Source of the DNA: Myxococcota bacterium
GTDB taxonomy: Bacteria; Myxococcota_A; Bradymonadia; UBA7976; UBA1532
Assembly: GCA_023150895.1 (NCBI GenBank)
Contig: JAKLJY010000010.1
Location: forward strand, 1-64,000
Direction of reading: 5' to 3'
Length of the DNA stretch: 64,000 bases
The notes below the pieces were generated by a model, which was given only the letters and a program-made list of their open reading frames with translations, was not told where the DNA came from and did not search any database. The position numbers were made by a program, and so were the translations under genes. Positions 1 through 7,128 of the stretch are shown here, one piece after another. The number at the start of each line of letters is the position of its first letter. The first letter of the stretch is position 1.

Positions 1-411
1 CCCGTCGTCGGCGGCGGCGGTGGTGGCGGTGCCGGCGGCGCGGCCGGCGGCGTCGAGTACGTCTGTCCGCCCCCGGCCGGTGCCGGTGGTGAGGCCGGCG
101 GCGGTGCCGGTGGCGAGGCCGGTGGTGGCGGTGCCGGCGGCGAGCCCGCCGAAGAGAACGTCCCGTGCGCGACCGAGTGCGGCCGCCTGGCCGACTGCGC
201 GACCGATCCCGCTCAGGCCCTCTGCCCCTGCTACGAGCCGGCCGAGCGCGACGCGCTGTACGCCGGGTGCTACGAGACCTGCACCGGCCCCGACGGCGCT
301 GGCGTCCTGGCGATCGCCCAGGGCCAGGCCACCTGCGACGGCCTCGTCAACATCATCAAGACGCTCAACCCGAACTTCAAGGCCGGCTGCATCGGCTCGC
401 CCGCCGAGTAA
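1..411 (+). CDS. C-terminal part of a Gly/Ala-rich, Cys-rich secreted protein (5' truncated)
   Basis: The first reading frame is open from base 1 to the TAA at 409-411, so this is the 3' end of a gene that starts outside the window. The first ~50 visible residues are almost only Gly, Ala, Pro and Glu, a flexible linker like those behind lipoprotein signals in this genome. The last ~85 residues form a compact domain with at least seven Cys (for example CATECGRLADC, CPCY, GCYETC). Paired cysteines suggest a disulfide-bonded extracytoplasmic fold. I do not recognise the family. A good hairpin follows at 426-453. The reading frame is well supported; the function is unknown. Confidence 0.7.
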   Translation, partial: PVVGGGGGGGAGGAAGGVEYVCPPPAGAGGEAGGGAGGEAGGGGAGGEPAEENVPCATECGRLADCATDPAQALCPCYEPAERDALYAGCYETCTGPDGAGVLAIAQGQATCDGLVNIIKTLNPNFKAGCIGSPAE

Positions 412-425
412 GGCGCTCCCGGACC

Positions 426-453
426 GGGTCGGGCGGTCACCTCCGCCCGACCC
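426..453 (+). terminator. Hairpin between the first two genes
   Basis: A perfect 11-bp inverted repeat (GGGTCGGGCGG at 426-436, its complement at 443-453) with a 6-nt loop lies 14 bp after the stop of the upstream gene. It is followed by a pyrimidine-rich CCCTCTTTC stretch rather than a clean T-run. It probably acts as a terminator. Confidence 0.55.
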
Positions 454-546
454 CCGCGTGCCCTCTTTCACCGCACGCCCGGCTCCACATATAGTCACTC
501 CCCAAACGGGCCCGCCCGGGTCCTGTGTTCGAGAACGGGGAGCAAC

Positions 547-2637
547 ATGCCGATTCGAGTCCGGCGGGCCGTGTACGGGTCCGCGCTGGTCATCCTGGGT
601 GCATGCGGGGGCGTCGACAGCTCCGCGACCGTCGATGCGGCGCCTGTGGTCGACGCCGTGGTCGACGCCGCCGCCGAGCCCGACGTCGCCCGTCCCGAGC
701 CCGACGCCGTGGTCGTCGACCCCGACGCCGCCCCGCCGGATGCAGCCGTCCCGGATGCGGCGCTGCCCGACGCGCGCCTACCCGACGCTGCGGAACCGGA
801 CGCCGCGGCGCCCGACGCGGCGCCGCCGCCGGCCGAGGTCTGTGTCGGCGGCGACGACGAAGACGCCGACGGCCTCGCCGATTGCGCCGATCCGGACTGC
901 GCGGCCGCCCCGAACTGCCAGCCGGAGGACTGCGCCAACGGTGCCGACGACGACGCCGACGGTGCTGCGGACTGCGCGGACCCGGACTGCGCAGCCGAGG
1001 TCCGCTGCGGGCCGGAGGTGTGCGGCAACGGTCGCGACGACAACGCCGACGACCTCGCCGACTGCGACGACCCCGGCTGCGCGGCGTTCCCGGCCTGCGT
1101 GACGGAGACGTGCGACAACGGCGTCGACGACAACGCCGACGACTACACCGACTGCCACGACGACGACTGTCTCGACGAGCCGGCGTGCCGGGTGCCGTTC
1201 ACCGAAGACGACATGCAGCAGCTCTTCAACGGCTTCTGCGTGGGCTGTCACGTCGGCGGGGCGGCCCTCGGCGGGCTCCGACTCGACGCGCCGTTCGCCG
1301 CCCAGACGGTGAACGTGCCCGCCGTCCGCGGCGTGCTCGACCGCATCGAACCGGGCCAGCGCGCGCTCAGTTTCCTGTATCACAAGCTCGCGGGCACGCA
1401 CGGCGACGTCGGCGGCGGCAACCGCATGCCCCCGCCCGGACAGCGCCCGCTCACGCAGCTCCAGATCGAGCGCGTCGGTCTCTACATCGACACGCTCGTG
1501 GCCGCCGTGGAGATCTGCGACGACCGGCTCGACAACGACCGGAACAACCGCATCGATTGCTTCGATCCGGCCTGCGTCGACGCGCCGGAATGCGTTCGCC
1601 GCGAGATTTGCGGCAACGGCGTCGACGACGACGACGACTTCTTCGTCGATTGCGGGGATCCCGATTGCCGGGGTCAGGCGGGCTGTGGCGGCGGCGAAGA
1701 CTGCGCCAACAACCTCGACGACGATGGCGATCAATCCATCGACTGTCGCGACGCGGACTGTCTCGGAGCGCCTGCTTGTGCCGTCTCCGAGCTGTGCGCC
1801 GGTGGCGCGGACGACGACGGCGACGGCGCGGTCGACTGTGCGGACGCCGACTGTGCGGCCGATCCCGTTTGCGCGCTCGGTGAAGACTGCGGAAACGGCG
1901 CCGACGACGACGGCGACACGCTCACCGACTGTGATGACGGGGAATGTGCCGCCGCGCCCGTCTGTCAGCCCGAGCTCTGCGGCAACGGTCGAGACGACGA
2001 CGCGGACGGTCAGGTCGACTGCGCCGATCCGGAGTGCGCGGCCGAGATCGCTTGCCGGCCCGAGGTCTGCGACAACGGGGCGGACGACAACGCGAACGGC
2101 GCGACGGACTGTGCCGATGCGGCCTGCTTCGACGCCGCCGCGTGCCAGCCCGAGATTTGTGACGACTTCGTCGACAACAACGGCAACGGCGACCTCGACT
2201 GCGACGATGCGCAGTGTGCCCAGACGCTGGCGTGTACGGGCGAACTCTGCAACGACGGTCAGGACAACGACAACGACGGTTTCACCGACTGCTTCGACAG
2301 CGACTGCGAAATCAGCCCCCTCTGCATCGAGCCGCTCACCGAGGCCGAGATTCAGCTCATCTTCGACCGATCGTGCGGTTGTCACGGGGGGGCCGCGCCG
2401 TCGGGCGGGATGTCGCTCGCGGCGCCGTTCACCGGGGCGACCGTCAACGTGCGGGCACGGAATGGCGGCGGTCTCGACCGCATCGAACCCGGTGACCACG
2501 AAGCGAGCTTCCTGTGGCTGAAGCTCTCGGGGCTCCAGGCGGCGGGGCAGGGTTCGCGCATGCCTCAGGGCGGCCCCTACCTCGACGACGTCATCCTGGC
2601 GCGCCTCGCGCTGTGGATTGACCAGCTTCCCCGCTGA
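547..2637 (+). CDS. Lipoprotein with 13 Asp/Cys-rich repeats and two cytochrome-c-like domains
   Basis: A 696-residue surface or periplasmic lipoprotein. The N-terminus has a short basic region, a hydrophobic stretch and a lipobox (LGAC, Cys20). Residues ~25-96 are a PDA-rich linker. Four repeats of the type C-x-N-G-x-D-D-x-x-D-G-x-x-D-C (MopE/putative metal-binding motif class) precede a cytochrome-c-like domain (~216-320) with CVGCH at 231-235 and RMP as a plausible Met-ligand motif. Nine more repeats follow. A second copy of the cytochrome-like domain ends the protein, but there the haem motif reads SCGCH (609-613), one residue short of CxxCH. The repeats probably bind calcium through their Asp side chains (inference). 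The ATG is chosen for its GGGGAG upstream. The electron partner is unknown. Confidence 0.85.
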   Translation: MPIRVRRAVYGSALVILGACGGVDSSATVDAAPVVDAVVDAAAEPDVARPEPDAVVVDPDAAPPDAAVPDAALPDARLPDAAEPDAAAPDAAPPPAEVCVGGDDEDADGLADCADPDCAAAPNCQPEDCANGADDDADGAADCADPDCAAEVRCGPEVCGNGRDDNADDLADCDDPGCAAFPACVTETCDNGVDDNADDYTDCHDDDCLDEPACRVPFTEDDMQQLFNGFCVGCHVGGAALGGLRLDAPFAAQTVNVPAVRGVLDRIEPGQRALSFLYHKLAGTHGDVGGGNRMPPPGQRPLTQLQIERVGLYIDTLVAAVEICDDRLDNDRNNRIDCFDPACVDAPECVRREICGNGVDDDDDFFVDCGDPDCRGQAGCGGGEDCANNLDDDGDQSIDCRDADCLGAPACAVSELCAGGADDDGDGAVDCADADCAADPVCALGEDCGNGADDDGDTLTDCDDGECAAAPVCQPELCGNGRDDDADGQVDCADPECAAEIACRPEVCDNGADDNANGATDCADAACFDAAACQPEICDDFVDNNGNGDLDCDDAQCAQTLACTGELCNDGQDNDNDGFTDCFDSDCEISPLCIEPLTEAEIQLIFDRSCGCHGGAAPSGGMSLAAPFTGATVNVRARNGGGLDRIEPGDHEASFLWLKLSGLQAAGQGSRMPQGGPYLDDVILARLALWIDQLPR
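838..2328 (+). repeat. Two blocks of Asp/Cys-rich metal-binding-type repeats (4 + 9 units)
   Basis: Within the lipoprotein, units of roughly 30 codons with a conserved spacing of Cys, Asn-Gly, an Asp run and Asp-Cys occur four times at about 838-1194 and nine times at about 1510-2328. The blocks are separated by the first cytochrome-like domain. The units are diverged at the nucleotide level, so this is an old protein repeat, not recent DNA amplification. Confidence 0.8.
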
Positions 2638-2656
2638 CCCGTCGGTCGAGTCGGAT

Positions 2657-3097
2657 TCAGGCCATTTCCTCGCCCCGGATCTCGAGCAGCGGGGCCCCCG
2701 GCGCGACCCGCTGACCGGGCCGCGCAAACTGCTCGCCGACGAACCCGATGCCGCCCGCCCGGTGCGGACGCACGACCCCGGCGCCCTCGTTCGCGACGAG
2801 GGCGACGAGCGTCTCGACGCCGACCGGACCCAGAGAAGCGAGCCACCGCACCCGACCCTCGATGCTCGCGACGACGACGCGCCTCAGGCCGATGATTTTC
2901 GCATGGCGGGGGGCGTGTGCATCGGCGAGCCGCTGCACGGCGACGATGGCGTCGAAGGGCGCGACGATCTCCTCGACGGGTCCACCCTCGTCGGGGGGCG
3001 GCTCCACCCGCGCGAGGACTTCGCCCCGAAGGACGACCCGGCCGGCGGCGCCGGCATAGCGCACGGTGCCGCCCGCGGCCGTGGGAAGGTGGATCAT
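2657..3097 (-). CDS. Small protein with biotinyl/lipoyl-like barrel sequence
   Basis: 146 residues, Gly- and Val-rich. Both ends resemble halves of biotinyl/lipoyl or HlyD-type hairpin domains: near the start RVVLRGEVLARVEPP, and at the end FARPGQRVAPGAPLLEIRG, typical of 'G-x-x-V-x-x-G-x-x-L-x-x-I' strands. No MKM/AMK biotinylation motif is visible, so it is unlikely to carry a cofactor. It lies 31 bp downstream of the RsmJ-like gene on the same strand and may be co-transcribed. The family assignment rests on pattern only; treat it as an uncharacterised protein with a barrel-sandwich fold. Confidence 0.55.
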   Translation of the reverse strand: MIHLPTAAGGTVRYAGAAGRVVLRGEVLARVEPPPDEGGPVEEIVAPFDAIVAVQRLADAHAPRHAKIIGLRRVVVASIEGRVRWLASLGPVGVETLVALVANEGAGVVRPHRAGGIGFVGEQFARPGQRVAPGAPLLEIRGEEMA

Positions 3098-3108
3098 GCC
3101 CGGTGAGT

Positions 3109-3129
3109 AGCCCCGAACGGTCCGGGGCT
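3109..3129 (-). other. GC hairpin between the RsmJ-like gene and its downstream neighbour
   Basis: AGCCCCG (3109-3115) and CGGGGCT (3123-3129) form a perfect 7-bp stem with a 7-nt loop immediately after, and touching, the stop codon of the methyltransferase gene. No T-run follows on the minus strand, so it may attenuate or stabilise the transcript rather than end it. Confidence 0.35.
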
Positions 3130-3944
3130 CAAGCCGAATCGCGCGCTCGATAGACGGCGAACCGAACGCGTGTCGATCGCACGATTGCGGGCACGACGCC
3201 GTCGAGCGTCCGCGGCACCTCGAGGGGGGCGAGCTTGACCACGACCCGGCGCCGGGCGACGCGCACGGCGAGGCGAAGCCAGCTCTCTTCGAACGGCGCC
3301 TCGGGGCAGAGCGCGCGCATCGGCGCGAGCGTGAAGCTCCGCCGGCCGGCCGCGTCCGGGAACCGCGGATCGAGGTAGACGTGTTCGACGGCCCCGGTCG
3401 GCAGGTCGGCGAGGACGTCCTCGACGCGGCCGAGTCGAAGCTGCAAGGGCGGCCCCAGGGGGCGCTCCCCGTGGGCGAGAAACGTCAGCAGGGCGAGCAG
3501 CGGCGAACGCTCGACGCCGATGACCACGGCGCCCGCCGCACGGAGGACGAGCGCGTCGTGCCCGAAACCGAGCGTCCCGTCGAGGACGCGCTCACCGGGT
3601 CGAAGCGCCAGCGCCCGCAGGAGCGGATCCGTCTCGGGGCTCGCGAGGCGCCAGGCCGTCATGCCCGGATGCCACGTCATCGGGCGATGGCCCGGCACGC
3701 GGAGCGTCGGCCCCGCGCCCGTCAGGACGAGGCCCGGGCGGTCGACCGGGAGCGGGCGTTCCGAGACGGGGTCGAGGCCGAACCATCCGGCCAGGTCCAG
3801 CGCTTCGGCCGCCCGCACGCTGCGGTGCGCGGAAAACGCGAGGTAGGGCCGAGCGCCCGTCACGGCGTGCGTCGTGAAAAGGTGGGGCGGCGACGTCGGG
3901 CACTCGCCGCCGCCCCGAGCGGATCCGCCCATGGGGTCGGGCAC
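3129..3944 (-). CDS. RsmJ-like SAM-dependent rRNA methyltransferase
   Basis: A class I methyltransferase of up to 271 residues. The SAM-binding motif VLDGTLGFGHDAL matches the 'DATxGLGxDA' motif of the RsmJ (16S rRNA m2G1516) family. It is followed by VERSPLLALL and by YLDPRFP, equivalent to the YLDPMFP substrate-binding motif. RRRVVVKLAPL near the end is also typical. Known RsmJ methylates 16S rRNA of the small subunit; the specificity here is inferred. The first ~25 residues are low in similarity, and a GTG start at VTGARPYLAF would give a more usual ~245-residue protein. It is probably the first gene of a two-gene minus-strand unit. Confidence 0.65.
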   Translation of the reverse strand: MPDPMGGSARGGGECPTSPPHLFTTHAVTGARPYLAFSAHRSVRAAEALDLAGWFGLDPVSERPLPVDRPGLVLTGAGPTLRVPGHRPMTWHPGMTAWRLASPETDPLLRALALRPGERVLDGTLGFGHDALVLRAAGAVVIGVERSPLLALLTFLAHGERPLGPPLQLRLGRVEDVLADLPTGAVEHVYLDPRFPDAAGRRSFTLAPMRALCPEAPFEESWLRLAVRVARRRVVVKLAPLEVPRTLDGVVPAIVRSTRVRFAVYRARDSA

Positions 3945-4070
3945 ACGCCCACGGGAAGGTGTGGATCCACCGCCCCATGATGTCCACCGGACGGGACGCC
4001 GCGCAAGGGCGAACGCCCGGACAGCATTTCCATTGCCAGTCGCCGGGTCGACGGGCCTAGAATGGCGCCG

Positions 4071-4508
4071 ATGTCCGACATTCTCTCCCAGGAGGAGCTC
4101 GACGCGCTTCTCGCCCAGGTCCGACAGCAGGAGCAGGACCAGGGGCCCGGCGCGAATGAGCCCGCGCCCCCGCCCAGGGCCAAGGCGGTCGCCCCGTCAC
4201 CCGCGCGCGCCGCGGCTCCGGGCCCCGCCCCCGCAGTCATCCACGACGAAGGCTCCAACCTCGAGTTGATTCTGAACCTGCCCCTCGAGCTTTCCGTCGA
4301 ACTCGGGCGCACGCGCATGACCCTTCATGAGCTGCTCCAGCTCGGGCAGGGCTCGGTCATCGAACTCAACCGCATGGCCAGCGACCACATCGACCTCACC
4401 GTGCACGGCCGGGTCATCGCCAACGGCGAGGCCGTCGTGGTCAACGAATCGTTCGGGTTCCGGGTCCACGCGGTCGATTCGGTTCAGGCGCGCATCAAGA
4501 AGCTGTAG
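4071..4508 (+). CDS. fliN: Flagellar motor switch protein FliN (orphan)
   Basis: 145 residues from the second Met (4071); the upstream ATG at 4062 adds only three residues. The C-terminal ~80 residues are a textbook FliN/SpoA domain: ELGRTRMTLHELLQLGQGSV, then LTVHGRVIANGEAVVVNESF and FRV. FliN forms the bottom of the flagellar C-ring and contacts FliH and CheY-P. The N-terminus (SDILSQEELDALLAQV) resembles the CheY-binding peptide of FliM/FliY rather than ordinary FliN, and a Pro/Ala linker joins the two. No other flagellar structural gene is in the window; the injectisome genes at 59-62 kb encode a different SpoA protein. Confidence 0.85.
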   Translation: MSDILSQEELDALLAQVRQQEQDQGPGANEPAPPPRAKAVAPSPARAAAPGPAPAVIHDEGSNLELILNLPLELSVELGRTRMTLHELLQLGQGSVIELNRMASDHIDLTVHGRVIANGEAVVVNESFGFRVHAVDSVQARIKKL

Positions 4509-4590
4509 GGCCCTCGACGCCTCGCGTTCGTGTTGCATCTTTCCGCAGGTTTGCCTACATTCAGCGACATCAACCGCTGGAGGACAGACC

Positions 4591-5853
4591 ATGCGCACCC
4601 TGCGCTTCGCCGCCGCTTGCTCCCTGGCCGCCTCGACGCTCCTTGCCGCCGCCGTCCCGGGGTCTGCCGACGCCAAGTCCAAGGCCCGGGCCGAGGACGC
4701 CCCGCGCGCCCCGGCCGAGGGGCCCGAGGCCCGCATCCGCGCCCTCGAGGCACGCCTCGAACACCTCGAACGCGAACTCGCCCGGCGGCCGCTCGACATT
4801 TCGAGCTATCACCTGCCCGAGAAGGTCGAACTCTGCGGGCAGCCCGTGCGGCTCGACGACCCGGACGTTCGCGAGCGGCTCGAACGGGAGTTCTACCTGA
4901 TGCTCGGCGATCGCGATCAGGTCGTCATCTGGGCGAAACGCGCGCGCCGCGTCTTCCCCGCCATCGACGCCGCGGTCGCCCGCACGGCCGGGGCCTGCCC
5001 CGACGTGCGCTACCTCGCGGTCATCGAGAGCGGCCTGCGGCCGACGGTGACGAGCCACGCCAACGCACACGGATACTGGCAGTTCATGGCGCCGACGGCC
5101 CGGGAGTATGGCCTCAGCGTCGACGGGGGCTGGGACGAGCGCGCCGAACTCGAGGCCTCGTCGAAGGCCGGTGTGCAGTATCTGGCCGACCTCGCCCGCG
5201 GGTTCGGGGGCGATTGGTCGCTCGCCATGGCGGCGTACAACACCGGCATGGGGCGCTTGCGCAACGCCATGGAGACGCAGTCGCGGCGTGACTTCTGGCG
5301 TCTCGACCTCGTCGACGAGGCCGAGCGGTACGTGCCTCGGGTCCTCGCGGCCAAACTGATCATGACTCGCCTCGCCGAGTACGGCTTCGACCTCGACGAG
5401 GGCGACGGGTATGCCCCCGAGCCCGTGGAGCGGCTGACGATGCGGCTGCCCGCCGGTCGCGGCGTGTCGCTGCTGGAAGCGGCCCGGGTCATCGGGGTGG
5501 ACTATCGCACGTTGCGCCGCCTCAACCCCGGACTGACCGACGCGTCCCTGCCCGCCGGCCGGACGTTCTCGCTGGCCGTGCCGCCGGGTCGCGCGGAAGC
5601 GGCGCGGTTGCTGGCCGGCCGCGGCCCGAGCGGCGAGCCGGAAGACGCCCCCGCCGGAAAGCGCCCGCCCCCCGCCCGCACCGTCGCCGCGGCACCGGCA
5701 CAGAAGAACGCCCACCACGTGGTCCGGCGGGGCGACAGCCTCGGGGCGATCGCCGCGCGTCACCGGGTCTCGGTCGACGAGCTGCGGCGCTGGAACCGCC
5801 TCAGCCGCAAGGACCCGATCCGCGAGGGCCAGAAGCTGATCGTGCGCCGCTGA
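4591..5853 (+). CDS. MltD-like lytic transglycosylase with LysM domain
   Basis: 420 residues, exported: an N-terminal signal peptide ending near AVPGSADA, then a short coiled coil (ARIRALEARLEHLERELARR). The catalytic SLT domain contains the glutamate in LAVIESGLRP, the HGYWQFMAPTAREYGL segment and NTGMGRLRNAM, all typical of family 1 transglycosylases (MltD/Slt). A degenerate LysM-like segment lies around VSLLEAARVIGVDYRTLRRL, and a clear LysM ends the protein (HHVVRRGDSLGAIAARH, then LRRWNRLS). It cleaves peptidoglycan glycan strands to 1,6-anhydro ends in the periplasm. The start is fixed by GGAGG 8 nt upstream of this ATG. Confidence 0.9.
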   Translation: MRTLRFAAACSLAASTLLAAAVPGSADAKSKARAEDAPRAPAEGPEARIRALEARLEHLERELARRPLDISSYHLPEKVELCGQPVRLDDPDVRERLEREFYLMLGDRDQVVIWAKRARRVFPAIDAAVARTAGACPDVRYLAVIESGLRPTVTSHANAHGYWQFMAPTAREYGLSVDGGWDERAELEASSKAGVQYLADLARGFGGDWSLAMAAYNTGMGRLRNAMETQSRRDFWRLDLVDEAERYVPRVLAAKLIMTRLAEYGFDLDEGDGYAPEPVERLTMRLPAGRGVSLLEAARVIGVDYRTLRRLNPGLTDASLPAGRTFSLAVPPGRAEAARLLAGRGPSGEPEDAPAGKRPPPARTVAAAPAQKNAHHVVRRGDSLGAIAARHRVSVDELRRWNRLSRKDPIREGQKLIVRR

Positions 5854-5898
5854 GCGGACGCGAGTATTGTAGGGCCCAGTCCCAGCGGAGAGTCGCCC

Positions 5899-6297
5899 GT
5901 GTCCGAGAAAAAGTGCATCCGCGTCGTCGCGGCCGAGATTGAGCGCGACGGCCGTTTCCTGATCACGCAGCGCCGCCCGACGGCCACGCTGCCGCTGCTT
6001 TGGGAGTTTCCCAGCGGGCGCGTCGAGCCCGGTGAACGCGACGAGGACGCGCTCGTCCGCGAAATCCGGGAGGAAATGGACATCGAAGTGCGGGTCGGCA
6101 AGCTCTCGATGTTCATCAAACACGAGTACGACGAGTACTCCATCGACCTGTGCGTGTACCGCTGCGAGCTCGTCAGCGAGAACATCAAGCCGCGCAAGGT
6201 CCACGACTGGCGTTGGGTCGGTCCGGACGAGATGGACCAGTACGAGTTCCCGCCGGCCGACGCGCAGACCATCGAGAAGCTGCTGCACGGGCGCTGA
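5899..6297 (+). CDS. MutT-type Nudix hydrolase
   Basis: 132 residues, GTG start. The Nudix box GRVEPGERDEDALVREIREE matches G-x5-E-x7-R-E-U-x-E-E; the Gly of the usual '-GU' ending is replaced by Asp (EEMDI). The opening (IRVVAAEIERDGRFLITQRR) and LPLLWEFPSG are characteristic of MutT, which hydrolyses 8-oxo-dGTP to keep it out of DNA. The short size equals E. coli MutT. The substrate is not certain because single-domain MutT paralogues vary. It ends close to the convergent HEAT-repeat gene. Confidence 0.8.
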   Translation: MSEKKCIRVVAAEIERDGRFLITQRRPTATLPLLWEFPSGRVEPGERDEDALVREIREEMDIEVRVGKLSMFIKHEYDEYSIDLCVYRCELVSENIKPRKVHDWRWVGPDEMDQYEFPPADAQTIEKLLHGR

Positions 6298-6318
6298 CGG
6301 GGGCGCCCGGGCGCGACG

Positions 6319-7071
6319 TCAGTACTTGGCCAGCTTGCCGTCCGCGCCGAGCGTGAAGCCGTCCGGCAGCGAAGTCGAGAGCGCGGCCCGCTCGCCGCTG
6401 AAGTCGAGACCGAGGACGACGGCCGCTTCGGCGGCGCGGCGCAGAATACGGCCCGCGGCCTCCGCGTCGAGCAGCAGCGTGGCGAACGCGGCCCGGACGG
6501 CCTCGCGTTGGTCGGGGTACTGGGGGGCCTTGTGCTCGAGGACGCCGACGACCTTGATGCGGACGTCGTCGTCGTGATCCATCAGATGGGGCAGCAGGGC
6601 GCCGATGATGCGCGGGTCGTCCTGCTCTTCGAGCGCGTCGACGATCTGCATCTTGGCCTGAATCGTCCGGTGATCGGACGGTGCATAGCTGCGGAGCGCG
6701 TTCACGAGGGCGCCGACCAGGCGATCCTTGTTGACGAGTCGCGAGAGAGTCCGCACCGCCAGCGACAGGTTCTGCTCCTTGGCGATGAAGGCCAGGAGGG
6801 GCTCGACCGCCTGCTCGCCGAACCGTTCGACCAGGATGTCCGCGACCCAGCGGCGCTCCTGCTCGTTGATGATCGTGTCCTTGAAGTTGACGGCGAGGCG
6901 ACGGGTCAGGGCTTCGATGGCCAGCGGCGTCCCGATGGCGGCGAGCTCGTCCATCGACTCCTGGCGGACCTGGGGCTGATGATGCTCGTTGAGCATCCGC
7001 TTCATGATCTTTTCGATCTTGGCGGGGGTGGGTTTACCGGACAGCGACGAGAAGAAGTCGGCGAGGCCCAT
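6319..7071 (-). CDS. HEAT-repeat protein
   Basis: 250 residues, soluble, all-helical in appearance. From ~residue 35 onward there are repeated helix pairs of the HEAT type (for example VRQESMDELAAIGTPLAIEA, DDPRIIGALLPHLMDHDDDV, VRIKVVGVLEHKAPQYPDQ). Such solenoids bind other proteins; no enzymatic motif is seen. The start is supported by GGAG 6 nt upstream of the ATG. It is followed by the convergent Nudix gene and preceded by the histidine kinase on the same strand (57 bp gap), so it may be in the same unit. The specific role is unknown. Confidence 0.7.
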   Translation of the reverse strand: MGLADFFSSLSGKPTPAKIEKIMKRMLNEHHQPQVRQESMDELAAIGTPLAIEALTRRLAVNFKDTIINEQERRWVADILVERFGEQAVEPLLAFIAKEQNLSLAVRTLSRLVNKDRLVGALVNALRSYAPSDHRTIQAKMQIVDALEEQDDPRIIGALLPHLMDHDDDVRIKVVGVLEHKAPQYPDQREAVRAAFATLLLDAEAAGRILRRAAEAAVVLGLDFSGERAALSTSLPDGFTLGADGKLAKY

Positions 7072-7128
7072 GGGCGCTCCAATCGGACGAGGGGACGTGC
7101 GGGGCGCGGACGCTAGCAGAAAACGGGC

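Noticed and set aside
838-2328. Repetitive DNA that could look like a CRISPR or tandem array
   Set aside because: The units are in-frame, diverged and encode Asp/Cys repeats; there are no constant repeats with unique spacers.
778-2727. Long minus-strand frame over the repeat lipoprotein
   Set aside because: Mirror image of the GAC-rich repeats; the plus strand has the lipobox, CxxCH and repeat structure.
4062-4070. Upstream ATG for fliN
   Set aside because: It would add only MAP before the conserved SDILSQEE start, with no better ribosome site; either start is possible but 4071 matches the family.
6303-6314. GCGCCCGGGCGC palindrome between the Nudix and HEAT genes
   Set aside because: A perfect palindrome without a loop, in a GC-rich genome; not enough to call a terminator.
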